Shown here in pieces: positions 30,346 through 41,999 of a stretch of 64,000 bases of DNA. Both the position numbers and the translations under genes were made by a program. The stretch covers positions 13,467,434-13,531,433 of the forward strand of contig OZ038482.1 of assembly GCA_964036315.1 (NCBI GenBank). The letters run 5' to 3'. The notes beneath the pieces are model-generated. The model was given only the letters and a program-made list of their open reading frames with translations, did not search any database and was not told where the DNA came from. The first letter of the stretch is position 1. Every line of letters starts with the position of its first letter. This DNA comes from Acanthosepion esculentum. Lineage: Eukaryota; Mollusca; Cephalopoda; Sepiida; Sepiidae.

Positions 30346-30420
30346 ATATATATATATATATATATATAAATACAAAAGTGAACACACACAAACACAAACA
30401 CATATATATATATATGTTTG
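30346..30420. repeat. (TA)n and CA-rich microsatellite
   Basis: Two TA runs around an ACACAAACACAAACAC block. Confidence 0.93.
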
Positions 30421-30571
30421 CGTGTGTATGTAAATCTTTCGTTGTTACACTATAAAATACTTACTACTACACTTTATTCTTTTCCTTTCAACCTTCATAA
30501 ATATATAGAGAAAATCACGTTATATTGTGGTAGTTCGAGATTGTCTCTTGTATCCTCTATTTGACTCTAAT

Positions 30572-30880
30572 GGCCAGGCTTACGGCCACATCTCGTCGAA
30601 ACACCGGTTCCCGTACAATCAGCAAAGTTAAGTAACGCCGAACCTGGTCAGTACTTCGACGAGCGACCGCTTGGGAATACCAGGTGCTGTCACCTTGGAC
30701 GTGCGGCTGATGTAACGAATAATGCTTCGGAATTGTTAATCCGAGAGCCGAGTTCCAATTTATAAATGGGTTTGTTAAATTCACTTACGCGTCTTTTGGA
30801 AAGGTATCACTCTACCTATTTTCTCCCTAGCTATGGATTAATTATCAAGACTTGTATCACTGAATCATTATTATCTCCAA
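30572..30880 (+). mobile_element. 5S-rRNA-headed SINE, forward copy
   Basis: 30576-30700 tracks animal 5S rRNA end to end: GGCTTACGGCCACATCTCGT, AGCAAAGTTAAGTAACGC, GGTCAGTACTTCGACGAGCG, CCGCTTGGGAATACCAGGTG. The internal Pol III promoter region (A box, intermediate element, C box) is therefore largely kept. A tRNA-like remnant (CCGAGAGCCGAGTTCCAATT) and the family A body (CACTTACGCGTCTTTTGGAA, CTAGCTATGGATTAATTATC) follow. The fused 5S/tRNA order recalls 5S-tRNA chimeric SINEs of vertebrates. A plain 5S pseudogene is ruled out by the shared tail and by the second copy at 13898. Confidence 0.8.
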
Positions 30881-31104
30881 AATAAAAATAAAATTATTAT
30901 AATATAAAAATATTTTCTTGCTTTAAATATCTTTCAAAGAGTTAGTAAACCGTAGAAAACTAATCAATCTAATGACCAGATCTTTGAAGATGATACGATA
31001 TTACCATTCTGCTCATTATCTGTGAAGAAAAATGAGTTTGCTGTGATTTGTTTTCAAATGATAACGCTTTCTTAACCTTTGTGAAAACACTTCGGTATTT
31101 GACA

Positions 31105-31670
31105 GAGGACAGTAAATGCGACGCTGAGATCCGAAGACGTATTGGGATGGCCAAAGACGCATTCCAAAACCTAGGCAGATTATTACGAGTAGGATTTCTT
31201 TGCTAACAAAGAAAAGATTACTGAGCTGCTGTGTGACATCTGTCTTTCTTTACGGCGTCGAATATTGGACGGTCTCCTCAAAGATGAAGAAGAGACTCGA
31301 GGCATCGGAAATATGGTTCTATTCTACAGAAGGATGATGAGGATAACATGGACCGAACATGTGAGCAATGATAAGGTTTTGGAAAGGATACAAACAAGGA
31401 GGAAGCTTATACTTAATATCGGGACACATAATTTCTGGGACACATAATGAGAAAGGAGGGCTTGGAGAATCTGATACTCACAGGTTGAATAGAGGGAAAG
31501 GTAGACATGGGGAAGCAACTCATGTCATACCTAGCAGGCTTAAACAAGTGGATAACAGAACGTGGTCTGGGGAAGTAGCAACGGGAAAACTTATTGAGAG
31601 CTACAAGGGATAGAGAGGAAGTGGAGAACTGTGATCGCCTACGCCATGAAGGGACACGGCACATAAAATG
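31105..31670 (+). pseudogene. LINE family L1 C-terminus
   Basis: AEIRRRIGMAKDAFQNLGRL, then by frameshift a YGVEYWTVSSKMKKRLEASE-type block, FYRRMMRITWTEHVSND, GLENLILTG, and the terminal AYAMKGHGT before CATAAAATG. Same element and strand as 15585. A 17-bp local duplication of GGACACATAATT splits the HIMRKEG region. Dead and 5'-truncated. Confidence 0.8.
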
Positions 31671-32318
31671 AAGAAATATGTGAGAAGGTACGTCAAGACT
31701 TGACTAAATAGCAGCTACTAGAAATGTTTGCCAGTCAACCTGAGGTAGTTAAGTTAGCTTGATGAAAGTACATAAGCTCTTATCTTCCGGAGATGGCGTG
31801 TGCTAATTTGTAATCGTTTTTCCATGTAAGGTATTGTTGCCTATATAAGAAAACCGTCTTTCTTCTCCTTTTTCAGATAAGCAGGTCTATTAATTTCTTC
31901 TTCCTCTTTTCATTGGTGATGTGAGAAAAGGTTGTTTACTCTTTAGAATAAAGAGTCAGAATTAATATAATTCATGTTTCGAGCAACTTCATGAAATCTG
32001 ACCAAATGGCCAAACATTAGAATTTCAAAACAATCTCTTCTTGGTCGGGCCGAACGTTCTTCAATAATCCCCAGAGCTGAATGCATAATCAAAAACTGAT
32101 CGATTTAGTGTAGATTTTTCTTTCTCCAAACGTCGCTCTAATTCGCTGTAATCTTTTAAATAATAAAAAAAATCTTTGTAATTGAATTAGCTGAGAAAAA
32201 GTTCAGTGTATTTTCGTTTTATTTTGTTTTTATTTGAGATTTGGAATTAGCTGAAAATCCTCTTAAAAAATTCGCCTCAGAAATGTTTATGATTTTACTT
32301 TACCACGAGAGATGAAAG
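31671..32318. other. no recognisable gene
   Basis: AT-rich, no repeat or frame of note. Confidence 0.5.
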
Positions 32319-32326
32319 GGTTAGAA

Positions 32327-32671
32327 CAGCCATTCCAAACCTTTCCTCCATCATTGACCCCATCGGCTTTATGTATTTCTCCATTTACCCCCGACTCCCA
32401 TACAAAAAATTCATAGCCATCATAAAGCATTGATGTACAATTTCGTGACTAAATGAATGAATGATTTTTTCATTCAAAATACTAAGGTTTTTTTTAGTCA
32501 AAATACTGTGACTAAAAAAAATACTATGTGACACTCAAAATACTGATTTCTTATTTAGTACTAAATTTAATTGAATTATTTTTTAAATTATCAGGTATTT
32601 CAATTATTTACCACCGACTATATAATTTTTTACTCCCTAGGGGTGAATTTACCCCTGGTTGTGAACCTCTG
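32327..32671. mobile_element. hAT-type MITE with 8-bp target duplication
   Basis: Ends CAGCCATTCCAAAC and (reverse complement) CAGAGGTTCACAAC fit the hAT terminal pattern. The element is flanked by identical GGTTAGAA at 32319-32326 and 32672-32679; 8-bp duplications are characteristic of hAT. 345 bp, no transposase; contains ACTCAAAATACTG-like repeats. Confidence 0.85.
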
Positions 32672-32679
32672 GGTTAGAA

Positions 32680-33300
32680 CAACCACTTCCTTTCTTTTTT
32701 TTTTCCAGGCCGTTACAAGAAGGTATGACGTCAACGTACAAATTATTTAGAACAAAATCGGCAAGAAACAAGAAAGATTTTAAAATATATTTATTGAACA
32801 ATGTAACTAATAATAACAAAACAAAAGTCACTGAAACAAAGCAAGTTCAGTCGACCAATGATGACAATTCCAGAACAACGTAACTATAAACAATTTTTTC
32901 TATCCTCTGCCAGCCGCTATGATGGAGAAAGCATTACCTCGAACCGTCGCCAGTGAGACACGCTGCAAGAGCCACTCCGTTTCGCGAGGCTTGTTCCTTA
33001 ATCGCGCCAATCCTCCGAAGGAACGCCATCGAACGAAAATATTGTTTGGTGTCTAGGAATTAAGTATTGTAATTATTCAATATTTTATTCAATCTTGTTT
33101 CATTTTTTGTTTTGATCATAGCATTATGTTCTTTTCGTGCTCTTTAATGTTCTAAGATGAATTTCTCCATTACTTCACACATTATTTTGATCAGTAGCTT
33201 CATCTTTGACATTTCGTCTGTTTCCTCTTGTAGTAGAGATTTACTTAACCTGCCAATGAGTTAGGTTGTGACACAAGGTAAGCTTTTAACGTGGGGACAC
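32680..33300. other. no recognisable gene
   Basis: Mixed sequence with a somewhat GC-richer patch at 32910-33030; no supportable frame. Confidence 0.45.
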
Positions 33301-33304
33301 GAGT

Positions 33305-33760
33305 GTTTTCACTCGGACCGCTGGTCTAAGCTGGTCTTAGCTGGTCATGTCTTGTTCAAGCTGGTCAGTGATCGTCTAAGCTAGTCATAACTGGTCTTAG
33401 TTGGCCATAGCATGTCCAAGCTGGTCAGTGCTCGTCTAAGCCAATCATTGGTGTTCATAGCTTGTCGAAGCTGGTCAGTGCTCGTCTAAGCTACTCATAG
33501 ATGGTTTTAGCTTGTCCAAGATGGTCAGAGCTCGTCTAAGCTAGTCATAACTTGTCCAAGCTGGTCAGAACTCGTCTATAGCTGGTCTTAGCTGGTTAAA
33601 GCTTGTCCAAGCTGGTCAGAGCTCGTTTAAGCTAGTTATAACTGGTCATAGCTTGTCGAAGCTTGTCAGAACCCGTCTAAGCTAGTCATAGCTGGTCGTA
33701 GCTAGTAATAGCCTGTCCAAGCTAGTCAGATCTCGTCAGTCATAGCCGTAACACCAGCTG
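33305..33760. repeat. AGCTGGTC minisatellite
   Basis: About 40 diverged 10-bp units (AGCTGGTCAT, AGCTAGTCAT, GCTTGTCCA, GCTCGTCTA) in a higher-order unit of roughly 50-60 bp. Single array in the window. Confidence 0.93.
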
Positions 33761-33960
33761 TACCAGGAAAGTATCCCAGCGCCAGGTAAGTATGATTTTA
33801 TTTTGTAGTATTTTTGCATAATAATTATATTTCTCTCATCATTTACAAAGTTGTTAAGGCTGCATAGTTCGAGAAGAAAAAGAGACGAGGGTTAATTACA
33901 TTCATTTCGAACAAATTCCCTAGGGAAATGCATGAATGCGTATTTTAAAAGCATTACATA

Positions 33961-34200
33961 CTGTGAGCGTGGCTGAATGTTTAGTAAGTTCGCTTTCCGA
34001 CCATGAGACCCTGGTTCGTATCTAACTACTATCAGAAAGATGACTTTTTGATGTTATGCGATAGCAACATGAAGCACGTTTGTAAAGTGCCTGAAAATCA
34101 TACCACAAGTTGACCCAAGCCTTGTAAGTGGAATTGGTTAGACGAAACTATCTGGGAGTCGTCGATTGTGTGCTAGAAGGCTTGACAGTGCTGACCTTTT
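33961..34200 (+). mobile_element. cephalopod-type tRNA-derived SINE
   Basis: GAGCGTGGCTGAATGTTTAG (A box), CCCTGGTTCGTATCT (B box), then CCAAGCCTTGTAAGTGGAAT and TTAGACGAAACT, which resemble the central body of the well-known octopus/squid SINEs. This is the best taxonomic clue in the window. Roughly 80 percent similar to what I remember of the family. Confidence 0.75.
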
Positions 34201-37200
34201 CCAGACTGTTGATCAAGCCAGATAATTCACTCTCTCCCAGAAACTGCGACTAACGCCCGTTTAGCATAGTTGTAGTATAAACAACAGGTGGGCTATGTGG
34301 GCATTGAACAAGCACAAATATTCCTGAGCAGGTATCTGCAACAGGGATTGGCTAGTAGACAGACATACTCGGATACAAGCGGCCATTGGGCTCTTTTGCC
34401 TTCGTTAACAACCAGTCTAGAGATGGTGGATCGATAAAGAAAATCATGCCATATTAGTGAGGCACTCTTGTCGACGTGCCTACCCGTAAAACCACGCCCC
34501 TAATGAATCATTGGAGGTGATGCTTGTTAAATGCCCTTTCATAATTTACAACTATCAATCTTTGATTGTTTGGAAAATATTTTAATTTTGGAGAGGGAAC
34601 AACACAGTTGAAAATAAAATAAACGGTAAATTTCTATGTCAGGAACACAATCCTTAATAAAAGAAAATTCAACGTGAAACTCATTTTATTTCTTGGTAGA
34701 AAAGTGTAGATTTGGAACCAAAAATTTCTTTCATTGCGGAATTGGGATTTCTTTCTTTTTTCAAAAAATAAAAAATATACCACTGATTTGAAAAAAATCA
34801 GCAGGTTTTAATCCAATTGAGTTAAGAGAAGGCAGTAAAAACTGATGTTCTCCTTAGTTTATTTTAATGAGTGCCAATTTGCATTGTCATTCTGAACGGC
34901 ATATTGGTAAAGTTTTTTTTAACATGGAAAATCCTAAACTTTTAAAGTTTTCTTTCCAGAGTTTTCTCATTGCTCAAGGCTTTTCCTATTTTCTCTTAAC
35001 GAAACCGGAACTTTTTTGGCGCAAACCATCATTCATTGTTTTCACGAAAGATATTCAGGAATTGTTTTTCTTTATTCCAAGTCCTCATTATAGAAGGATT
35101 ATTCTCTTCCACTGAACGCAGGGAAGTGTAGATTTGATGTAAATATTGGTGACGTTTTTTTTTTACCTGGAAAATTCTAAACTTATAAAAAGTTTTTTCT
35201 TCGATGACTTTTCTTATTGTTCATAATAATAAGGTTCAATTTTCGTCAGTCTTTTAAACAAAGGAAATGTTTTTATATATTTTCTCTCCAAATTAAGGCA
35301 GTTTTTTTTAAAAACAAACAGATATTATTTCATTACTAGTTTTCCCCATTATATTATTCTTACTTATTTTATCTTTAACCGCTAAAGTAAATACTATGAA
35401 ATCGGAATTTAATGATATGCTAATTTGAACATTATACATTTGGGGAATTAAGAGGTAGCCTCCGAAAAAGGTTAGAACTGAATTCTAAACGTCTGGAGTT
35501 CATTTTTCATGAATGTCGTTTTAACGCCACATAACACAATCTGGAGTCAATGGCTTCCCTCTTATTTACAGATTCTCTGCGTCCTATTTGGTTTCATATC
35601 GAGTTAAATAGTTTTAAGTACGAGCTTTTCTGAAAGTTTTCAACGAAAAAATTTGCCGTACATCTTATTCTAAAAATCAACAAAATTAAAATGAATTAAA
35701 CAGTTTCAGTTTTATCTCGCGAATTTGTCACTCAGCAGGCCGCATCTCACATTGTCCAGTTCGTCTTGAATCTGTCATTCGTTTCATTCATTCATTGTTT
35801 ATATTCAATTTTGTTTATAAACTGAATGAGTAAATTGTAGAAGAATTGAAATATTGCTTGAAACCGATTCGAAGAAAATGAAATTCGCCAACTTTCGATC
35901 TTTATTTAATCACGAAGTTAAGCATTTCTTGGGAATTATTTTTTTCTGAATTTTATAAATAGAGTCAATCATAAAACGAACATAATTTTCATTTGTTATA
36001 AAATATTTTATAGAAATCATATTTAAAATATGTCGTTTTCAGACTATTAGAATATTCAGTTAAATCGATAAACTATTAAAATTTATCACGTAATGCCATG
36101 AAAAATTAAACCAATTGACAGGGTCCATTAATTCATTAAGTCTACTAAAAGAGAAAAAAGCTTCAGATTCCTTTGTCCCACAGGGGGTGGGGGTAAGCCC
36201 CAAGTTATCGGATTAAAGTGATGAAACCTGTAATAATAATAAAATTGTTTCATACAAAAATTGGAAAATAAATTGTTTTCTTTTCATTGATTTTTTCCGT
36301 TGTCCTCATATTTATTTTCCTCATAAAAAGTGCCAATAAATTCCTTAAACTGAAGATGGCCGGAGAACAGACCAAGAGAAAAAATCGTAACATAGTCTCG
36401 AGTTGGAAGATATAATAAACACTTGTCTAAAAATCTCAAACAAAAATGATTAAAGAATTGAAAATATGAGTTGCTTCATGTTCCCCTTCAAAGAAGGACC
36501 GCAGAATTTCGATGGACCGTCTTAGTAGATAGCATAATTATTTGTCAAGTAAAGTTCACTCAGTCCAATGACAGTGAACAATTTGGTATTAATGAAATAT
36601 CTGCACTGATCGATGCGCGCTCACGTGAATGTGCGTGAATGTTGGTCTGACTTCATTCTACGACTTCTTTCCTGAATCGTCCTAGTCGATAGCATTCCTT
36701 GAATCTCAGTTGACGACGCCACAATGTTAGTTTCCGGGAAAATGTTAATGCTTTTGTATGTGTTTTAGATAATTATTTAAGTTTAAACCTGAAAATTAAC
36801 CAATAAATTGTTGCGATTAATTGCAGTAAGAACGCATCGATCTCTTTTGACTTTTCAACTTTGTAAAAAAGCTTTTGATTTATTCCTCATTATTTACAAT
36901 ATCCCTTCGGGCGATAACTTAGACTTTTGATAAATTGCACTTGGTAATCAGCCGGTTGCTTAGTCGCTTGTTTGCTTGCCTACCTGTGAGTGAATTAGAT
37001 ATATGACGAGCACACTAATTTGCTAAACTTTTAGGCGCCGAGAGTCAACAACAAAACATACAAAAAGCAAACATTCCCTCACGTTTCATGCTCGACTGTA
37101 TTTTCGTAGCTTTTGCTTTTAGCAATGATTTCAATTATATTATTACTATTCTAAAGAATATCTTTCATATTTCGTGGTTTCGTTTGGTCTGGTTTGTTTT

Positions 37201-37214
37201 ATGACATATCAAAC
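34201..37214. other. 3-kb quiet AT-rich stretch
   Basis: Little repeat content compared with the rest. Internal duplication: 34904-34980 and 35143-35225 share TTTAACATGGAAAAT.CTAAACTT-type sequence about 240 bp apart. The 82-codon frame at 34867-35115 spans the first copy and has no recognisable domain. Confidence 0.5.
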
Positions 37215-37600
37215 TCAATGGGTTATTTAATGCCGACAAGATTTTTTAAAAAGTATTTCTGGTAATATTTTTCCAAAAGGATATTGCTGGTGATTTTTTT
37301 TCAACAATTTATTGTTGGTAATAATTTTTTTTACAAAAGTATATTGCTGGTATTAGAAGCTGTTTTTACACTTTCATAGTGTTTTGACCCCAGTTTAGGG
37401 TTAAATATTTGCCCGTAGCTGAGACCCTAACAGGTGCTACCACCCAGCGTCAAGGTGGACCTGGGAACATCAGCAATTAAGAGGTGGTTCTACGCTCCTC
37501 AAAACCTCCTGATCAGAGGCCTTGCTGTTGGATGTAGTTTATCGTTTCACTCATGACGCAGATGTAGTTTATCGTCATACCCAGGACGACATACTTCATG
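37215..37600 (+). repeat. dispersed repeat, second copy (cf. 16230-16900)
   Basis: In order: diverged TATTGCTGGTAATA units with poly-T, TTTTTACACTTTCATAGTG, GACCCCAGTTTAGGG, TTTTGA-type arm CTCCTCAAAACC, CTGATCAGAGGCCTTGCTG, and two copies of GATGTAGTTTATCGT. Confidence 0.65.
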
Positions 37601-37980
37601 GCTATAGAAACAGATTTTGCGTTATAAAGAGAATTTATAAAAATAAATTTCTGCCATTGAGATTTACTATGCTTAGGTTAGCACGACAGGACAGAGGTAA
37701 ATAATGATAGGAAGATTGTATAGCACGAATATTTCAAGGGCCTAGTTTGGTGTTTTGTGTCGGTTAACAAGCAGGTTATCCTTTAGCGTCTGGCTAAAGC
37801 ATTTCGAGGAAAATACTGCTAGAATTATTAACCTAATCGTCTCAATGTTCATTACTATTGCGGTGAATCTTACATCTATACTCATATATCAGAAATAGCT
37901 AAGCTTAGTAAATACATTGGAGTGGTTTCAGTGTAGCAATTGTCAGGCGTTGTCAGCTGTTAGGCAAGATGACAAAATCC
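37601..37980. other. no recognisable gene
   Basis: No frame or repeat I can assign. Confidence 0.45.
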
Positions 37981-38180
37981 GGTATTATAGAATTAAAAAT
38001 AAAAGTCCTGTATTATAGAATTAAAAAAAAAGGTTTGGTATTGTGGAAATAAAAATAAAAGTCCGGCATTAGAAAAATAAAATATATATATAAAAAGTTC
38101 GGTAGTATAGAAGTAAAAATAAAAAGTCCGGTAATATAGGAATGAAAATAAAAGTCCTGTATTATAGGAATAAAAATATA
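37981..38180. repeat. GTCCGGTATTATAG minisatellite, left array
   Basis: Seven diverged ~27-30-bp units of the form CCGGTATTATAGAATTAAAA. The same monomer builds the 144-bp satellite at 39955. Confidence 0.9.
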
Positions 38181-38884
38181 TGTAACTCTCACCTCGACCC
38201 TTATCAGTGGTAACTAGTAAAGTCACGCAACTCTCTGCCCTCAAGTTCCTTCAGATCACCGTCTTTACCATTTAGAAGACTCTTCACTCATTTGCGCGTG
38301 ACTCGCTGCCGATGGTATCATGACGGTATTCACAGTTCAACTCGACCAAGCTGGCGTTTGTCTGCGCATGACCATTCACTCCTCTGCCATGTTGCACTTT
38401 TGATCTCAGAGGGTGAGAAGATCGCCGATGAAGCAAACTGAAGTGGTGACGGTTCGACAATTTAGGAGCTACACAAAACAAAACAAGAATCCTTTGGAAT
38501 AATGAATTAACTCCGATTAAAAATGTAACAATTTAGTTTATATATGATTTGTCGTATACAGCGGTTTTAATCCTTCCCACTTGCTGTTATAAACAAATGA
38601 CGCTGGGACCCCCTTTTCGAGTCTGCAGTTTGTTTTAGTAGTAACTTAAAATTCTAAGTTCTGGTCTTGGTCAGGAGGTATCGTCGAACGATGCGGATTC
38701 CAGTAGCAGTAGTTTGGGGATTGCGTGTGTCTCTCTCTGCTTCTTTGTTTGTCAGTTGTCCAATTTCTCCAGCTTATATGGAGTCCTACGCCGGGAAGGG
38801 GTTGGATTAACTAGGGTCTGGGTTCGGCTGTCTTCTACCCTAAGCAACAAACTTATCTAAATTTACATGTATAAAAATACATTT
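38181..38884. other. no recognisable gene
   Basis: Sequence of normal complexity between the two related arrays; the 65-codon reverse frame has no recognisable domain. Confidence 0.45.
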
Positions 38885-39035
38885 ACTCAAGTGGTTTTCC
38901 AAATTTGGGGTTGTTCATCCCTCGTTTAAGAGTGGTTAGAGGGATCATGCCGCTGAAATCGGTACACTCTCAAGACTGAGAGTGTACCGATTACTATTGG
39001 TACACTCTCAGTCTTCATTCCCCATATCCTGTTAA
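38885..39035 (-). mobile_element. LINE family L2 fragment with a perfect hairpin
   Basis: TTACTATTGGTACACTCTCA and CCCCATATCCTGTTAACTCC match the L2 copy at 43540-43580. Next to it, 38959-38972 and 38977-38990 form a perfect 14-bp hairpin (loop AGAC) from the same GGTACACTCTC segment, a small inverted duplication. Confidence 0.6.
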
Positions 39036-39954
39036 CTCCAACTCTCTTTACGCCTCATCTTGCACCATAACTCCATATAGGCGGTGCCAATCTTCCTTCT
39101 CTTCCTTTCACTTTCTCGACAACCAAACTCTGCCTGTTCACTGAGTTGCAGTGACAAATCCAACTTCCAGATGGTGTAGCGAAAACAAAAAGGATTTTCA
39201 GTCTTATCTATCAGCTTGCCCCATGCTAAGATCTTTCGTTCGACCGGACCACTCAAGAATTGGAACTGGAAAGAAAAATCATTTACACTCTCCTTAAAAC
39301 GAAAGTTTATCTTGTCTCTGTCTGTGAATTTTTTTGTACGATCGAAAAGACCGCCCACCTTTTTTGATCATGTTTACTTCAAAATAGTAATTAGTTTTCC
39401 TTACCACTTACATCCAAAGGAATCCGAATTAATGTTTGGATATAAAATTTTCTCTGGACGAATATTACCGAACTTATAATGAAGAACGCGTCCAGTCGGT
39501 CTCTATCTCTGTGGGGACACTTTTCTTCGGGCTGGCTGATTCAAGACAGATGTTTTTCTGGTCCTTTCTGGCCGGGGGTATCATGAATGTTATTTATTTC
39601 GGCGACTTCCCTGGCTTCTTTATTGTCAACATATGTTTTAAAAAAATTTTATCTGACATCTTCGGATACCTTAATGGTCTCTTTCTTATCAGCGGGAAGT
39701 GGGGAAAGACGGAGAGTCTTGGTTTTGTTCAGTCTTATTGAATTCTGTCTAGTTAAATTTGGGTTCGATTCTCCTTGTAATTATTTCAAAGACGTGATTT
39801 TTCAACGGATTTTGTTTTTAATTTTTTTCTCAAATTTTCACTCCATCTTCCTGCAATTTTAACAATTGTCATCCAGTTAGGAAACTCTATCATATTCCTT
39901 CTTTCTTTCTCTTTTTGTCTGATCAACCTCCGGAGATCTCAGTGTCACAAATAA
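39036..39954. other. no recognisable gene
   Basis: Reverse frame 39032-39358 (108 codons, Lys/Glu-rich) and forward frames 39216-39862 (87-101 codons) are of normal composition but resemble no family I know. Confidence 0.4.
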
Positions 39955-41075
39955 AATTACGGTATTATAGAAATAAAAAAATCCGGTAATATAGGAATAA
40001 AATAAAGTCCGGTATAATAGGAATAAAAATAAAGTCCGATAAAAATAAGGCCCAGTATTACAAATAAAAATTCTTTATTAAAGGAATAAATACAAAAATT
40101 CCGGTATTATAGAAATTAAAATCCAGTAATATAGGAATAAAAATAAAGTCCGGTATAATAGGAATAAAAATAAAGTCCGATAAAAATAAAGACCAGTATT
40201 ACAAATAAAAATTTCTTTATTAAAGGAATAAATACAAAAATTCCGGTATTATAGAATTAAAAAAATCCGGTAATATAGGAATAAAAATAAAGTCCGGTAT
40301 AATAGGAATAAAAATAAAGTCCGATAAAAATAAAGACCAGTATTACAAATAAAAATTTCTTTATTAAAGGAATAAATACAAAAATTCCGGTATTATAGAA
40401 TTAAAAAAATCCGGTAATATAGGAATAAAAATAAAGTCCGGTATAATAGGAATAAAAATAAAGTCCGATAAAAATAAAGACCAGTATTACAAATAAAAAT
40501 TTCTTTATTAAAGGAATAAATACAAAAATTCCGGTATTATAGAATTAAAAAAATCCGGTAATATAGGAATAAAAATAAAGTCCGGTATAATAGGAATAAA
40601 AATAAAGTCCGATAAAAATAAAGACCAGTATTACAAATAAAAATTTCTTTATTAAAGGAATAAATACAAAAATTCCGGTATTATAGAATTAAAAAAATCC
40701 GGTAATATAGGAATAAAAATAAAGTCCGGTATAATAGGAATAAAAATAAAGTCCGATAAAAATAAAGACCAGTATTACAAATAAAAATTTCTTTATTAAA
40801 GGAATAAATACAAAAATTCCGGTATTATAGAATTAAAAAAATCCGGTAATATAGGAATAAAAATAAAGTCCGGTAGTATAAAAGTTAAAATGAAGTCCGG
40901 TATAATAAAAGCAAAAATAGAAAAATAAAAAGTTCGGTATTATAAAAATAGAAATATAATGTCCAGCATTATGGAAATACATATAAAGTCTGAATGAAAA
41001 ATAAAATGTCTACTATTATAGAAATAAAAATAAAATCCGATATTATAGGAATATAAATAAAAATTCCGTTATTCA
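39955..41075. repeat. 144-bp satellite array
   Basis: TTCCGGTATTATAG recurs at about 40097, 40241, 40385, 40529, 40673 and 40817, a spacing of 144 bp. The middle copies are identical or nearly so, which implies recent expansion. Each 144-bp unit consists of five ~28-bp submonomers (TAGGAATAAAAATAAAGTCC type). Diverged monomers lie at both edges. Flanks a 1.8-kb interval opposite the array at 37981. Confidence 0.97.
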
Positions 41076-41347
41076 TGATTGGTTTCTACCTAAAATTCAT
41101 TAATGCCCAGTGTCTCCACCCAAAATGGTTTTAAATTCTAATATAGGCAACCGTACATATTTTATTTTTCGGGTGCCATATTGATTACACTTGTTATTAG
41201 TTTCTTTTGAAGTTGATCTGATGATAAATGATGCATACATAGAAATATTTATAAACCTTTGGAGTCAGATAATAATATCTTTTTATGTTGATAAAATATG
41301 AGTTGATTGAAAACCGTAAAAACATTAGGAGGCAAACCCTACACACA

Positions 41348-41661
41348 CATCATAGTTTAGGATTTAATTAAACCAAAGAATATATGAAACTTACTAATTC
41401 TTATATCTAGAGAGCGGCACCCAACTCACGCTACAATCACACACACACACACACATCCACACACACATCCACACACACATATATATATATATGTATGTAT
41501 GTGTGTGTGTGTGTGTGTAGACACGCACATACATATATATATATATATGTATGTATGTGTGTGTGTGTGTGTGTATAGCGTGAGTTGGTTGCCGCTCTCT
41601 AGATATAAGAATTAGTAAGTTTCATATATTCTTTGGTTTAATTAAATCCTAAACTATGATG
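41348..41661. repeat. 85-bp-arm palindrome around (CA)n/(TG)n
   Basis: 41348-41433 and 41577-41661 are near-perfect reverse complements (CATCATAGTTTAGG ... CTCACGCTA). The centre is itself palindromic (CACACA, TATATATGTATG, GTGTGT, CACGCACATACATA). No ribozyme motif seen. Confidence 0.92.
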
Positions 41662-41999
41662 TTGAAACCCATTAGACCATTTTTTAGCGAGAGGTTTACA
41701 TACTATTGAAAATACGCTAACTCAGTCTAACTATTAACTAGCAAGGTAGATTAGGCAAAATGTAAAAACCTTTAAGGAAAATTTATTCAGTAATGGTTAA
41801 TTTTGTTATTATTATCATTTATACACGATTAAAACCCTTCAGCAGGAGAAAATAAATTAGTTTTGAAAAGGGATGCAACATTGAATTTTTAGTTAATACT
41901 TCGAAATCTGCAGTGTGGTTCTCCACTTCTGGCTTATAGTATCTATCTTTGATAAGAATATAGTTTTAAGGTATGTTATATTTATGGTTCAAAAGGTCA
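41662..41999. other. no recognisable gene
   Basis: AT-rich, nothing supportable. Confidence 0.5.

Noticed and set aside
30576..30700. Functional 5S rRNA gene
   Set aside because: Too diverged from animal 5S, and fused to a SINE tail that recurs elsewhere.
33771..33800. Exon end at CAGGTAAGTATG
   Set aside because: A good donor consensus alone; no open frame or acceptor to define an exon. Similar donors at 3958 and 4517 have no support either.
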